64,000 nucleotides of DNA, from positions 1 through 64,000 of the forward strand of contig NZ_SSON01000072.1 in NCBI RefSeq assembly GCF_029871245.1, written 5' to 3'. How positions within the stretch are numbered: position 1 is the stretch's first letter; each line of letters starts with the position of its first letter. Below the pieces are notes generated by a model that ran no database searches, was not told the origin of the DNA, and saw only the letters and a program-made list of their open reading frames with translations. Below are positions 17,323 through 25,810 of the stretch, one piece after another. The stretch comes from Pseudomonas sp. BN102 (GTDB lineage Bacteria; Pseudomonadota; Gammaproteobacteria; Pseudomonadales; Pseudomonadaceae). The translations under genes were made by a program, and so were the position numbers.

Positions 17323-18171
17323 ATGGACGGTTCAACGGCGATGGCAAACCAGACTCCAAACCCTTTATCCAATCCAGAACGCCCACGGCGTTTTACCGCG
17401 CCTGCGCCGGCTACAGCGCTCGAACGGGCGCCGAGAGGGCGAGGCTGCACAGCCAGGTGCCTCCTCGCGACTGTCGCCTGCATCCTGCTGGTGTTGACGA
17501 TCAGCGCCAACGCATGGGCCGATATCAGCTTCGATGGCCCCACCCGCTTCATCTTCGAGGGCGACCAGGAGCAACTGACGGTGGTTATCGTCAACGAAGG
17601 CGATGAAGTCGCTCTGGTTCAAGTGACGCTCGGCTGGGGGGATGGACGCGACTCAGCCGAACTGCCCATGGCCATTTCCCGGCCACTGCTGACGATCCCC
17701 GCCCATGGCAAAGCCTCGGTGGACATCCTCTACCAGGGTCAGGGGCTTCCCGTTGACCGGGAGTCCTACTTCTTGCTCAGTGTGCTGGAAGTCCCCAGAC
17801 AAGCATCGGCAAAAAACGTCATCCAGATCGCCCTGAAACACAGCCTGAAGCTGTTTTATCGCCCCAAGCTGCCAGGTACGCCGTTGGCAGCATCGGAATC
17901 GCTTCGCTGGACCCGTGCAACTGGAGCCGGATCCGCCCGGCTGAAGGCTCACAACGACTCCCCGTATTACATGACCCTGACCGACATCGACCTACAGGAC
18001 GGGCAGGGCAACGCCTGCGGAACCCAGACAAAACACCTGATGATCGCCCCGTTCTCCACCCTCGACCTGTCCGTTCCCGATTGCTGGGAAGCAGTGACCA
18101 CGCTGACTTACAGCTACATCGACGACGGCAACATTGCCCACCCGCACCACGCGCCCATCAATGCACATTGA
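17323..18171 (+). CDS. Periplasmic pilus-assembly chaperone (PapD-like), cassette 1
   Basis: A 282-aa chaperone of the chaperone-usher system that would hold fimbrial subunits in the periplasm by donor-strand complementation. A hydrophobic export signal at residues 45-66 is preceded by an unusually long basic N-region; the mature part begins DISFDGPTRFIF. The conserved Arg (TRFIF) and Lys (LKLFYRPKL) that anchor the subunit C-terminus are both present, as is LLSVLEVP. The ATG at 17323 has AAGGCAGG upstream; 17341 is an alternative. It is followed by an adhesin-like gene 21 bp on. No usher gene is nearby. A paralogue lies at 19774. Confidence 0.85.
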   Translation: MDGSTAMANQTPNPLSNPERPRRFTAPAPATALERAPRGRGCTARCLLATVACILLVLTISANAWADISFDGPTRFIFEGDQEQLTVVIVNEGDEVALVQVTLGWGDGRDSAELPMAISRPLLTIPAHGKASVDILYQGQGLPVDRESYFLLSVLEVPRQASAKNVIQIALKHSLKLFYRPKLPGTPLAASESLRWTRATGAGSARLKAHNDSPYYMTLTDIDLQDGQGNACGTQTKHLMIAPFSTLDLSVPDCWEAVTTLTYSYIDDGNIAHPHHAPINAH

Positions 18172-18192
18172 TATTTGCCGAGGCCGCTTTCA

Positions 18193-19185
18193 ATGAGACT
18201 CACGTTATTCGCCATCACCGCATTGTTCGCCTGCTGGTACACCCCTGAAAGCCATGCATATCCATGGTCCCCGTACACCTGTGACACCTCCTGGGGTAGT
18301 TGGAATGTCCAGGAACTGGGCATTGATGACAGCGTCCTCGTTCCCAAATCCGTTCCGGCCGGCACCATCTTCTGGCGTTCACCTGAACAACGCCTCGATT
18401 ACAACTGCTGGCTTGGCCCCACAAGTTTCGCGGTCTACTTCTTCCTCAATCCAAACAACACGAACCTTGGCCCCGATGTTGATGTGGGCGTCACCCTCGA
18501 TGGCAGGGATTACCTCACCTCCAGCAAGCAAAAGGTGCATTCATACACTTTTTCAGCCAACAATAGCCTTCCTGGCCAGATCAGTCACAACGACGGCAGG
18601 TCCTACACCGTTTCCGTGTATCTGGTGAAGAAATCAGCGGCCGGCTTGCCGGAGAAAGACACAAAGGTCTCACTCAGCAATTTCACGCTGTTTCGGATCG
18701 GCAAAGAAGACAGGCCGATTGCCCAATCGCTTTCCGTGAAGCCCGGGCGGTTGGACACAGGCGTCATCCCTTGCCAATCCACGGTCAGCATCAGCCCTAC
18801 GACGATCGATTTCGGTAGCGTCAGCTCGTCCAACGCAACGGCGGGACAAGAAATCGCTCGAAGAACCTTTCGCATCGCCGAGCAGCGAACCTGCACCAGC
18901 CCGACCATTTATGGCCTCAATGGCATGCTGACGCCGACGGGCAATGCCACCCTGGCGGATAACCAGGGCACTCTGGTGCCGAACGACAATAGCTCGGTGG
19001 GCATCTCCATCTTCGATCAGGAAAGCCAGAACCCGATTCCTTTCCAGCGCCAGTTCACGATCACCCCGAGCGTGGATACCGCCGGTAATGTCCGCGAATT
19101 CGACGCCAGCCTGAAATGGCGCACCAGCACGCCCAAGCTGGGCGAATTCAACGCGGGTGCAGTGCTCGAAGTGTTTTACCGCTAA
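18193..19185 (+). CDS. Two-domain fimbrial adhesin-like protein, cassette 1
   Basis: A 330-aa exported protein: signal peptide to residue 22 (ESHA/YPWSPY), an N-terminal domain to about residue 190, and a 137-residue C-terminal pilin-like domain starting CQSTVSISPTTIDFGS and ending with an alternating hydrophobic strand (GAVLEVFYR). The two-domain plan is that of tip adhesins of chaperone-usher pili. The N-terminal domain probably binds a receptor, but I recognise no lectin family. An in-frame TTG six codons upstream was not used. It closely follows the chaperone gene, its likely partner. Confidence 0.72.
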   Translation: MRLTLFAITALFACWYTPESHAYPWSPYTCDTSWGSWNVQELGIDDSVLVPKSVPAGTIFWRSPEQRLDYNCWLGPTSFAVYFFLNPNNTNLGPDVDVGVTLDGRDYLTSSKQKVHSYTFSANNSLPGQISHNDGRSYTVSVYLVKKSAAGLPEKDTKVSLSNFTLFRIGKEDRPIAQSLSVKPGRLDTGVIPCQSTVSISPTTIDFGSVSSSNATAGQEIARRTFRIAEQRTCTSPTIYGLNGMLTPTGNATLADNQGTLVPNDNSSVGISIFDQESQNPIPFQRQFTITPSVDTAGNVREFDASLKWRTSTPKLGEFNAGAVLEVFYR

Positions 19186-19186
19186 C

Positions 19187-19327
19187 TCAGTCCTCGCTGC
19201 CCAGACCCGCCTCCAGCTTGCGCCAAAGCAGGCGCACAGCCGCCTTGCGCACCAGGGCGCAACGGTACATGCGGATTTCCAGTGGCACATGCCACTGGCT
19301 GCCGCCGCACACCACCAGGTCTCCGCG
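19187..19327 (-). pseudogene. Truncated 3' end of the LysR-family gene (duplicate)
   Basis: About 140 bp matching the last part of the intact LysR gene at 21544, including its stop codon at 19187-19189. From the shared TCCAGCTTGCGCC onward I count about six mismatches in 115 bp. The match ends at the CxCCGCG joint with the adhP fragment. It has no start and cannot be functional. Confidence 0.85.
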
Positions 19328-19408
19328 ACACGCTGGACAACATCAACGGGCATCTTCGACCAGATGCGCGCCGGCAAGATCGAAGGCCGTATCGTGCTGG
19401 AATTCTGA
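19321..19408 (+). pseudogene. Truncated 3' end of adhP (duplicate)
   Basis: Matches the last 80 or so bases of adhP (about 16914-16996) with a few changes and one extra G in the run at 19348-19350. The encoded tail, [17 protein letters not shown], matches the AdhP C-terminus apart from its end. It is fused to the LysR fragment through a short shared sequence (CACCGCG in both parents). Confidence 0.88.
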
Positions 19409-19773
19409 TCCCTCCCCCTCTCGATAACGCCATGCAGCGAGCGACGCAGTCGCCCGCTGTATTGGCGCGACTTCGTAACCTTTGTCCGAGATAAGTGCGA
19501 GCACCCCCTCTGGACAGGCTGCATCTTACATTTTTATCGGAATCGACTTACCCCCACGAAATATGACTTCCGATTTAAGCATTTAATTAAACAACTAATA
19601 TATTCCCCGGCCACACACCGGACATTCAGCGTCAAATAGCTGCATCAGCCACCAGGCAATTAATTGAAATCGAAAATGATCAATTAATTGCGCGCCCGAA
19701 TGTATATCTCCTCGGAATCATTGAGCATCAACACTCAATAACTCAAATTCCAGAAAACCCCAAAGCGCGAAAA
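19409..19773. other. AT-rich leader region of fimbrial cassette 2
   Basis: 365 bp with no gene. From about 19530 the DNA becomes markedly AT-rich compared with the rest of the window, with hexamers such as TAATAT that could form promoters for the downstream chaperone gene. It also contains the paired CAATTAATTG palindromes. No match to the upstream region of cassette 1 is seen. Confidence 0.6.
19657..19690. promoter_or_regulatory. Paired CAATTAATTG palindromes, possible operator
   Basis: The 10-bp palindrome CAATTAATTG occurs at 19657-19666 and again at 19681-19690, 24 bp apart start to start, a little over two helical turns. Exact recurrence within an AT-rich upstream region suggests a binding site for a dimeric regulator or a nucleoid silencer. 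About 84 bp separate it from the chaperone start. Confidence 0.45.
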
Positions 19774-20496
19774 ATGAAACTTACAACTGTTTTCTCGAAA
19801 TTGGCCGTCGTCCTGATCACGTTTTTGAGCAGCAATGTTTGGGCGGACATCAATTTCGACGGTTATACACGTTTCATCTTCGAAAGCAGCCAGAAGCAAC
19901 TGACTTTCAATGTCGTCAATGAAGGCAATGAGGTGGCGCTGGTGCAAGTGACACTCGATTGGGGAGACAAGAGAAGTTCGGCATATATGCCCATGGCCGT
20001 GTCCCGACCATTGCTGAAGATTCCTGCCAACGGCAAAGCATCCGTGGACGTTCTCTATCAGGGCACCGGCCTGCCCGACGACCAGGAGTCATTCTTCCGA
20101 TTGAGCGTGCTGGAAGTACCGAAAAAGCCAACAGAGGGGAATGTTGCCCAGATTGCCCTGCAACATAACCTGAAGTTTTTCTATCGACCGAAGCTGCCTG
20201 GCAACCCACAGAAGGCAGTCGAGGAATTGCATTGGACCGGAGCGATTGTCGCCGGATCGATGCAACTCAAGGCCCATAACAACTCGCCTTATTACCTGAC
20301 CCTTACGGAAGTTCGCCTGCTAGACCGGCAGGGCCTGGCCTGCGGCGCCCAGGCCGAGCATCTGATGGTTGCACCCTATTCCACCTACAACCTGAACGTG
20401 CCCGGTTGTGGAAAACAGGCCACCCAAATTGCCTACACCTTCATCAGCGACGGCGGATTTGGCCACCCGCATATCACTGATGTAAGCACTCATTGA
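19774..20496 (+). CDS. Periplasmic pilus-assembly chaperone (PapD-like), cassette 2
   Basis: A 240-aa paralogue of the chaperone at 17323, by eye roughly 60% identical over the mature part. It has a normal signal peptide (cleavage near residue 24, NVWA/DINFDG). The subunit-anchoring Arg (TRFIF) and Lys (LKFFYRPKL) are retained. Two Cys near the C-terminus (LACGAQ, VPGCGK) match those of cassette 1 and may form a disulfide. No strong ribosome site precedes the ATG. The adhesin-like gene follows after 19 bp. Confidence 0.86.
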   Translation: MKLTTVFSKLAVVLITFLSSNVWADINFDGYTRFIFESSQKQLTFNVVNEGNEVALVQVTLDWGDKRSSAYMPMAVSRPLLKIPANGKASVDVLYQGTGLPDDQESFFRLSVLEVPKKPTEGNVAQIALQHNLKFFYRPKLPGNPQKAVEELHWTGAIVAGSMQLKAHNNSPYYLTLTEVRLLDRQGLACGAQAEHLMVAPYSTYNLNVPGCGKQATQIAYTFISDGGFGHPHITDVSTH

Positions 20497-20515
20497 AAAA
20501 GTTGAGGATTGAAAA

Positions 20516-21523
20516 ATGAAACAAAAGATACTCGCAATAATTGGCCTGGCGCACATTTTTATTCCTCTAGAAAGCTCTGCGGGACAGTGGTCCGACCCTA
20601 AGGCAAACTATTGCAAAAGCTCATTGAGCGATTCTCTTGCAGATACTATTACGATAGATACGATTGTCATTCCTCCCTCCCTCCCTGCGGGAAGCATTGT
20701 CTGGCGGCAGCCGGAACAGGAGTTTAGCTATAGCTGCAGGAGAGGCCCCGGCATGTTTTGGCCCGAAATGTTCATCAGTCAACTTAGCATCGTTCAATCT
20801 CCCGATCTGGAGTTGGGAATTATCTATAATGGCAAAGAATATATCCCATCTGCGATGAACCCCAACGGCTTTCGGTACCCTACAGGGCACTCTATACCGC
20901 CCCAGCCGGCCGAGATTGAAGAGACTATTATAGAGACAAGAAAATTTACATTATCAGTGTTCTTGAAAACGCGAGCACGTGCCAACCCTGGGGAGGCAAA
21001 GCTACCCTCAATATTCACCGCCCTCACGATAGGCGGCATGGCTCCTGGACAAGCCTATGATACGTATCGAATAGATTTAGTAGGAATGAATAATATTAGT
21101 CAACTCCCCTGCGCATCGACCGTCAGCATAATCCCCAGCACAATTGACTTCGGCAGTATCAGCTCTTCTGATGCCCATGCCGACAAAGAAATAAAGCGCA
21201 TTCCATTCAGCATTGTCGACCAACGAACCTGCGAGAAACCCACCCCTTACAGCCTCAAGGGCTACCTCAGACCGCTGGATAATTCAGCTGTGATAGACAG
21301 TCGTTACACCCTCGTTCCATTAGATAACTATTCCGTAGGCATCAACATCTTCGAAACTGAAGGAAACAAGAGCGTCCTTTTCAACGAAGAGTTCGAAATC
21401 TCCCCGAAGGTAAACTTACCGATCTACATCAAACCATTCGAAGCCCGCCTGAAATGGCGAACCAGCACGCCCAAATTCGGCAAGTTCAATGCCGGCGCCA
21501 TTCTCGACATCGATTACAAGTAA
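20516..21523 (+). CDS. Two-domain fimbrial adhesin-like protein, cassette 2
   Basis: A 335-aa exported protein with the same plan as that at 18193: a signal ending near ESSAG, a divergent N-terminal domain, and a 137-residue C-terminal domain starting CASTVSIIPSTIDFGS. The two C-terminal domains are the same length and share LKWRTSTPK and FNAGA, while the N-terminal domains have diverged strongly apart from short motifs (PAGxxxWRxPEQ). TTGAGGAT precedes the ATG. The coding sequence is clearly lower in GC than its neighbours, which suggests recent arrival or different ancestry. Confidence 0.72.
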   Translation: MKQKILAIIGLAHIFIPLESSAGQWSDPKANYCKSSLSDSLADTITIDTIVIPPSLPAGSIVWRQPEQEFSYSCRRGPGMFWPEMFISQLSIVQSPDLELGIIYNGKEYIPSAMNPNGFRYPTGHSIPPQPAEIEETIIETRKFTLSVFLKTRARANPGEAKLPSIFTALTIGGMAPGQAYDTYRIDLVGMNNISQLPCASTVSIIPSTIDFGSISSSDAHADKEIKRIPFSIVDQRTCEKPTPYSLKGYLRPLDNSAVIDSRYTLVPLDNYSVGINIFETEGNKSVLFNEEFEISPKVNLPIYIKPFEARLKWRTSTPKFGKFNAGAILDIDYK

Positions 21524-21543
21524 CCTGTAGATCGCAGCGGCAA

Positions 21544-22455
21544 TCAGCCCTCGCCACTGCCCATCCGGCCTTCCAGCTTGCGCCAGAGCAGGCGCACCGC
21601 CGCTTTGCGCACCAGGGCGCAGCGGTACATGCGAATTTCCAGTGGCACATGCCACTGGCTGCCGCCGCACACCACCAGGTCACCGCGCGCCAACTCGGCC
21701 TGGGCACTGAAACGTGGCACCCAAGCCACCCCCAGGCCTTGCAGGGCCATGCTCTTCAAGCTGTCGGCCATGGCCGTCTCGTAGACGGTGGTGGAGCGCA
21801 GCGCCCGCTGGCGCAGCAGGAGGTTTACCGACCGGCCGAGGAAGGCGCCGGCGCTGTAGGCCAGCAGCGGCACGCTCTGCCCGCTGTCCAGTTCGTAGAG
21901 CGGCTTGCCATCCGGGCCCACGGCGCAGACCGGCAGCATCTCGGTGCGCCCCAGGTGCATCGACGGGAAGATTTCCGGGTCCATCTGCAGGGCCGCATCC
22001 GGGTCGTAGAAGGCCAGGATCAGGTCGCAACCGCCTTCCCGCAGAGAGTGCACCGCTTCACCGACGTTGGTGGCGATCAGTCGGCTGGCAATGTTCAGCC
22101 CTTCGGCGCGCAACTGTGCAATCCACTGCGGGAAAAACCCCAGCGCCAGGGAGTGCGCGGCGGCGAACTGCAACACCTCACCCTGCTGGCCTTCCACGTG
22201 ATGCAGGTGGCGCACCACCTCACCAAGCTGTTCCACCATGCTGCGCGCGGTGACGAGGAACAGTTGGCCCGACTCGGTGAGTTCTACCGGCGTGCGGGAG
22301 CGGTTCACCAGGGTCAGCCCCAGCGCCGCCTCCAGGCTGCGGATGCGTCGGCTGAAGGCCGGCTGGGTGACGAAGCGCCGCTCGGCGGCCTGGGAAAAGC
22401 TGCGGGTGTTGGCCAGGGCGACGAAGTCTTCCAGCCATTTGGTTTCCAGGTTCAT
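21544..22455 (-). CDS. LysR-family transcriptional regulator, HypT/YjiE-like
   Basis: A 303-aa regulator with an N-terminal winged helix (LEDFVALANTRSFSQAAERR, TQPAFSRRIRSLE) and a LysR substrate domain. The N-terminal ETKWLxDF...FSQAA...PAFSRRIR pattern resembles E. coli HypT (YjiE), the hypochlorite-responsive regulator; the oxidant-sensing role is inferred only. I chose the ATG at 22455; a GTG 33 bp upstream is in frame. It is divergent from aspA, which it may regulate. Its 3' end is the source of, or related to, the fragment at 19187. Confidence 0.85.
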   Translation of the reverse strand: MNLETKWLEDFVALANTRSFSQAAERRFVTQPAFSRRIRSLEAALGLTLVNRSRTPVELTESGQLFLVTARSMVEQLGEVVRHLHHVEGQQGEVLQFAAAHSLALGFFPQWIAQLRAEGLNIASRLIATNVGEAVHSLREGGCDLILAFYDPDAALQMDPEIFPSMHLGRTEMLPVCAVGPDGKPLYELDSGQSVPLLAYSAGAFLGRSVNLLLRQRALRSTTVYETAMADSLKSMALQGLGVAWVPRFSAQAELARGDLVVCGGSQWHVPLEIRMYRCALVRKAAVRLLWRKLEGRMGSGEG

Positions 22456-22634
22456 GGGAAATTTCCGGACTGCTCGATTTTGGTGCACACGTTCGCAGGC
22501 GAACCCGCGTCACTCGGACATTATGCCGATTGTGCATAGCCCAGCGAATAACAGCATTGGCCGACAAATGGCCAGAGGCCTAGATTATTGGGCATCGCGG
22601 CACTGGCCGTGTTCCCCCAGAGATGAATTACATC

Positions 22635-24059
22635 ATGTCCTCCGCTGCATCCTCTCGCATCGAAAAAGACCTGCTCGGCACCCTCGAAGTCCCCGCCGAG
22701 GCCTATTACGGCATCCAGACCCTGCGCGCAGTCCACAACTTCCGCCTCTCCGGTGTGCCGCTGTCGCACTACCCGAAGCTGGTCGTCGCCCTGGCCATGG
22801 TCAAGCAGGCTGCCGCCGATGCGAACAAGCAGCTCGGCCACCTCAGCGCCGAAAAACACGCCGCCATCAGCGAAGCCTGCGCTCGCCTGATCCGCGGTGA
22901 CTTCCACGACCAGTTCGTGGTGGACATGATCCAGGGGGGCGCAGGTACCTCCACCAACATGAACGCCAACGAGGTGATTGCCAACATCGCCCTCGAGGCC
23001 ATGGGCAAGCAGAAGGGTGAGTACAAGTACCTGCACCCGAACAATGACGTGAACATGGCGCAGTCCACCAACGACGCCTACCCCACCGCCATTCGCCTCG
23101 GTCTGCTGCTGGGCCACGATGCCCTGCTGGCCAGCCTCGACAGCCTGATCCAGGCCCTGGCTGCCAAGGGTGAAGAATTCGGCCACGTACTGAAAATGGG
23201 CCGCACCCAGCTGCAGGACGCGGTGCCCATGACCCTGGGCCAGGAATTCCGCGCCTTCGCCACAACCCTGGGCGAAGACCTTGACCGCCTGCGCCGTCTG
23301 GCACCCGAGCTGCTCACCGAAGTGAACCTGGGCGGCACCGCCATCGGCACCGGCATCAACGCCGACCCGGGCTACCAGCACCTGGCCGTTGAGCGCCTCG
23401 CCGCCATCAGTGGCCAGCCAGTCGTACCGGCCGCCGACCTGATCGAAGCCACCTCCGACATGGGCGCCTTCGTGCTGTTCTCCGGCATGCTCAAGCGCAC
23501 CGCCGTGAAGCTGTCGAAGATCTGTAACGACCTGCGCCTGCTCTCCAGCGGCCCGCGTACCGGCATCAACGAGATCAACCTGCCGCCGCGTCAGCCGGGC
23601 AGCTCGATCATGCCGGGCAAGGTCAACCCCGTTATCCCGGAAGCCGTCAACCAGGTGGCCTTCGAAGTCATCGGCAACGACCTGGCCCTGACCCTGGCGG
23701 CCGAAGGTGGCCAGCTGCAGCTGAACGTGATGGAGCCGCTGATCGCCTACAAGATCTTCGACTCGATCCGCCTGCTGCAACGCGCCATGGACATGCTGCG
23801 CGAGCACTGCATCGTCGGCATCACCGCCAACGAAGCGCACTGCCGCGCCCTAATGGAGAACTCCATCGGCCTGATCACCGCGCTGAACCCCTACATCGGC
23901 TACGAGAACGCCACCCGCATCGCCAAGCTGGCCCTGGAAAGCGGCCGCGGCGTGCTGGAACTGGTCCGCGAGGAGAAGCTGCTGGACGAATCCATGCTGG
24001 CCGACATCCTCCGCCCGGAGAACATGATCGCCCCGCGCCTCGTACCGCTGAAGGCCTGA
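22635..24059 (+). CDS. aspA: Aspartate ammonia-lyase AspA
   Basis: Converts L-aspartate to fumarate and ammonia. The 474-aa product has the fumarase/aspartase fold: VPAEAYYGIQTLRA near the N-terminus, GAGTSTNMNANEV, and the signature GSSIMPGKVNPVIPE with the catalytic Ser. The start was set at MSSAASSRIEKD, as in other pseudomonads; an ATG 12 bp upstream is also in frame. It is divergent from the LysR gene and ends at a strong terminator. Confidence 0.95.
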   Translation: MSSAASSRIEKDLLGTLEVPAEAYYGIQTLRAVHNFRLSGVPLSHYPKLVVALAMVKQAAADANKQLGHLSAEKHAAISEACARLIRGDFHDQFVVDMIQGGAGTSTNMNANEVIANIALEAMGKQKGEYKYLHPNNDVNMAQSTNDAYPTAIRLGLLLGHDALLASLDSLIQALAAKGEEFGHVLKMGRTQLQDAVPMTLGQEFRAFATTLGEDLDRLRRLAPELLTEVNLGGTAIGTGINADPGYQHLAVERLAAISGQPVVPAADLIEATSDMGAFVLFSGMLKRTAVKLSKICNDLRLLSSGPRTGINEINLPPRQPGSSIMPGKVNPVIPEAVNQVAFEVIGNDLALTLAAEGGQLQLNVMEPLIAYKIFDSIRLLQRAMDMLREHCIVGITANEAHCRALMENSIGLITALNPYIGYENATRIAKLALESGRGVLELVREEKLLDESMLADILRPENMIAPRLVPLKA

Positions 24060-24105
24060 TCACGCAACGAACTCACCAGGAGGGGCTTCGCCCCTTCATC
24101 CTTCG

Positions 24106-24133
24106 AGGATGGCGCCAGCCATCCTTTTTTTTT
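24106..24133 (+). terminator. Rho-independent terminator of aspA
   Basis: AGGATGGC (24106-24113) pairs perfectly with GCCATCCT (24118-24125) around GCCA, followed by a run of nine T (24125-24133). Confidence 0.95.
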
Positions 24134-24170
24134 GCCTGCGGAAAGGAGTTCAGCCCCGCACGGAGCGATC

Positions 24171-24252
24171 GTAGGTTGGGCAGAGCTACGCGAAGCCCAA
24201 CGAATTGAGCCTGGGGCTTGTTGGGCTTCGCTTCGCTCAACCGCAACCTACA
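24171..24252. repeat. Inverted repeat, GTAGGTTGGGC family
   Basis: GTAGGTTGGGC (24171-24181) and its partner ending CAACCTAC (24252) enclose inner CGAAGCCCAACGAA/TTGTTGGGCTTCG arms. The right arm supplies the stop codon (CTA at 24248-24250) of the minus-strand MocR gene. Confidence 0.85.
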
Positions 24253-25711
24253 GGAGCCAGGCCTTCCTGAGCGCCCGGATCGCCTCGGCGATCTGCGCCT
24301 CCGGCACGGCGGCGAAGCCCAGCACCAGCCCGGCGCGGTTATCCACAGGCTCGGCGCTTTCGTCCAGCCAGTATTCACTGAGGCCGTTGAGCTCCACGCC
24401 CACGGCGCGGGCGCTGGCCAGCAGCTCCTGTTCGCGGGCCAGGCTCTCCACCCGCACGCAGAGGTGCAGCCCGGCATCCACCTGCGGCATCGGCGAGCAG
24501 CCGGGAATCGCCTCCGGCCAGTCCTGCAGCAGGGCGTCGCGGCGCGTCCGGGCGGCCAGGCGCATGCGCCGCACATGGCGCTGGAAGTGGCCGGCGGCGA
24601 TGAACTCTGCCATCACCGCCTGGGTGCCGATCTCCGAATGGCGCATGTCCAGCGCACGCCGCTGGGCAAAGGACTCAGCCAGCGCCGGCGGGAGCACCAT
24701 GTAGCCCAGGCGCAGGGCTGGGAAGGTGATCTTGCAGAAGGTGCCGACATAGATCACCCGCCCCTGCCGGTCCAGCGCCGCCAGGGGCGCCAGCGGGGTG
24801 CCGCTGTAGCGGTACTCGCCGTCGTAGTCGTCTTCGACGATCCAGCCATCGCGGCGCTCGGCCCACTCCAGCAGCTCCAGGCGCCGCGCCAGGGACAAGG
24901 TGACACCCGTCGGGTACTGGTGCGAGGGCGTGACATAGACCAGCCGGCAGTCCTCCAGCCGCGCCAGCGCCGCGCTGTCCAGGCCATCGTTATCCACAGG
25001 CACGCCGCACAGCTGCGCGCCGGCTACCGCGAAGGCATGGCCGGCGGCGCGATAGCCCGGGTTCTCGATGGCGACCCGGTCGCCGGGCTGCACCAGCAAC
25101 TGGGCGCAGAGGCTGATGGCCTGCTGCGCGCCGCAGGTGATCACCACCTGCGCCGGGTCACAGGCCAGTCCCCGGCTGCTGCGCAGGTAGGCGGCCACCA
25201 GTTCGCGCAAGGTCCAGTCCCCCGCCGGGTCGCCGTAGCCCAGGCGCGCCGGCGAAGGCTTGCGCCAGAAACGCGCCTGCAGCCGCGCCCAGGTGTCGAA
25301 GGGGAAGAGGTCGAAGGCCGGCACACCGATGCGGAAGGCCCGTGGCGCTCCAGTCACCGGCGGCGGCAGGTGATGGCTGCGCAGCCGCTGCAGCGCCGGG
25401 CCCGGGGCCGGGCCGGCGGGTGGCTGGGGCACGGGCCGCGCTGTGGATAACTCGGCCACGTAGGTGCCATCGCCCACCCGCCCTTCCACATAACCCTCGG
25501 CGTAGAGCTGGTCGAAGGCGCGGGTCACGGTATTGCGGGATATCCCCAGCAGCGCCGCCAGGTCGCGGGTTGCCGGCAGACGCGTGCGGCTGCCCAGGCG
25601 ACCGTCGAGGATGCGCTCGCGCAGGGCCTGGTAGAGCTGGCGCGCCAGGCCCTGTTGCGGGTCCAGGCGGATGCCGGAAAGGTCGACGGGAAGAGGGGGC
25701 GTGGCTGGCAT
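24248..25711 (-). CDS. MocR/PdxR-type transcriptional regulator (GntR HTH plus aminotransferase domain)
   Basis: A 487-aa regulator. The N-terminal GntR winged helix (ILDGRLGSRTRLPATRDLAALLGISRNTVTRAF) is linked to a fold-type-I aminotransferase-like domain that binds PLP. The PLP lysine lies in VGTFCKITFPALRLGY, where most relatives have Ser before the Lys and here it is Cys. Members sense PLP or its adducts and control vitamin B6, GABA or nearby genes. It is divergent from the PaiB/GNAT operon across about 100 bp, the likely target. An ATTGGC/GCCAAT inverted pair (25724, 25765) lies in that gap. The stop codon falls inside a repeat. Confidence 0.9.
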   Translation of the reverse strand: MPATPPLPVDLSGIRLDPQQGLARQLYQALRERILDGRLGSRTRLPATRDLAALLGISRNTVTRAFDQLYAEGYVEGRVGDGTYVAELSTARPVPQPPAGPAPGPALQRLRSHHLPPPVTGAPRAFRIGVPAFDLFPFDTWARLQARFWRKPSPARLGYGDPAGDWTLRELVAAYLRSSRGLACDPAQVVITCGAQQAISLCAQLLVQPGDRVAIENPGYRAAGHAFAVAGAQLCGVPVDNDGLDSAALARLEDCRLVYVTPSHQYPTGVTLSLARRLELLEWAERRDGWIVEDDYDGEYRYSGTPLAPLAALDRQGRVIYVGTFCKITFPALRLGYMVLPPALAESFAQRRALDMRHSEIGTQAVMAEFIAAGHFQRHVRRMRLAARTRRDALLQDWPEAIPGCSPMPQVDAGLHLCVRVESLAREQELLASARAVGVELNGLSEYWLDESAEPVDNRAGLVLGFAAVPEAQIAEAIRALRKAWLL

Positions 25712-25810
25712 CTTCGGACCCTGATTGGCTCTATCAAACTGGCGGTAAATGGATCTTACGGAAGGCCAATATCCTGCCTAGCATGGAACCATTCCGCCAG
25801 GAGCACCACC

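Noticed and set aside
16997-21543. The fimbrial island as an insertion sequence or prophage insert
   Set aside because: No transposase, integrase, target-site duplication or tRNA attachment site is visible; the scar points to recombination through flanking gene ends.
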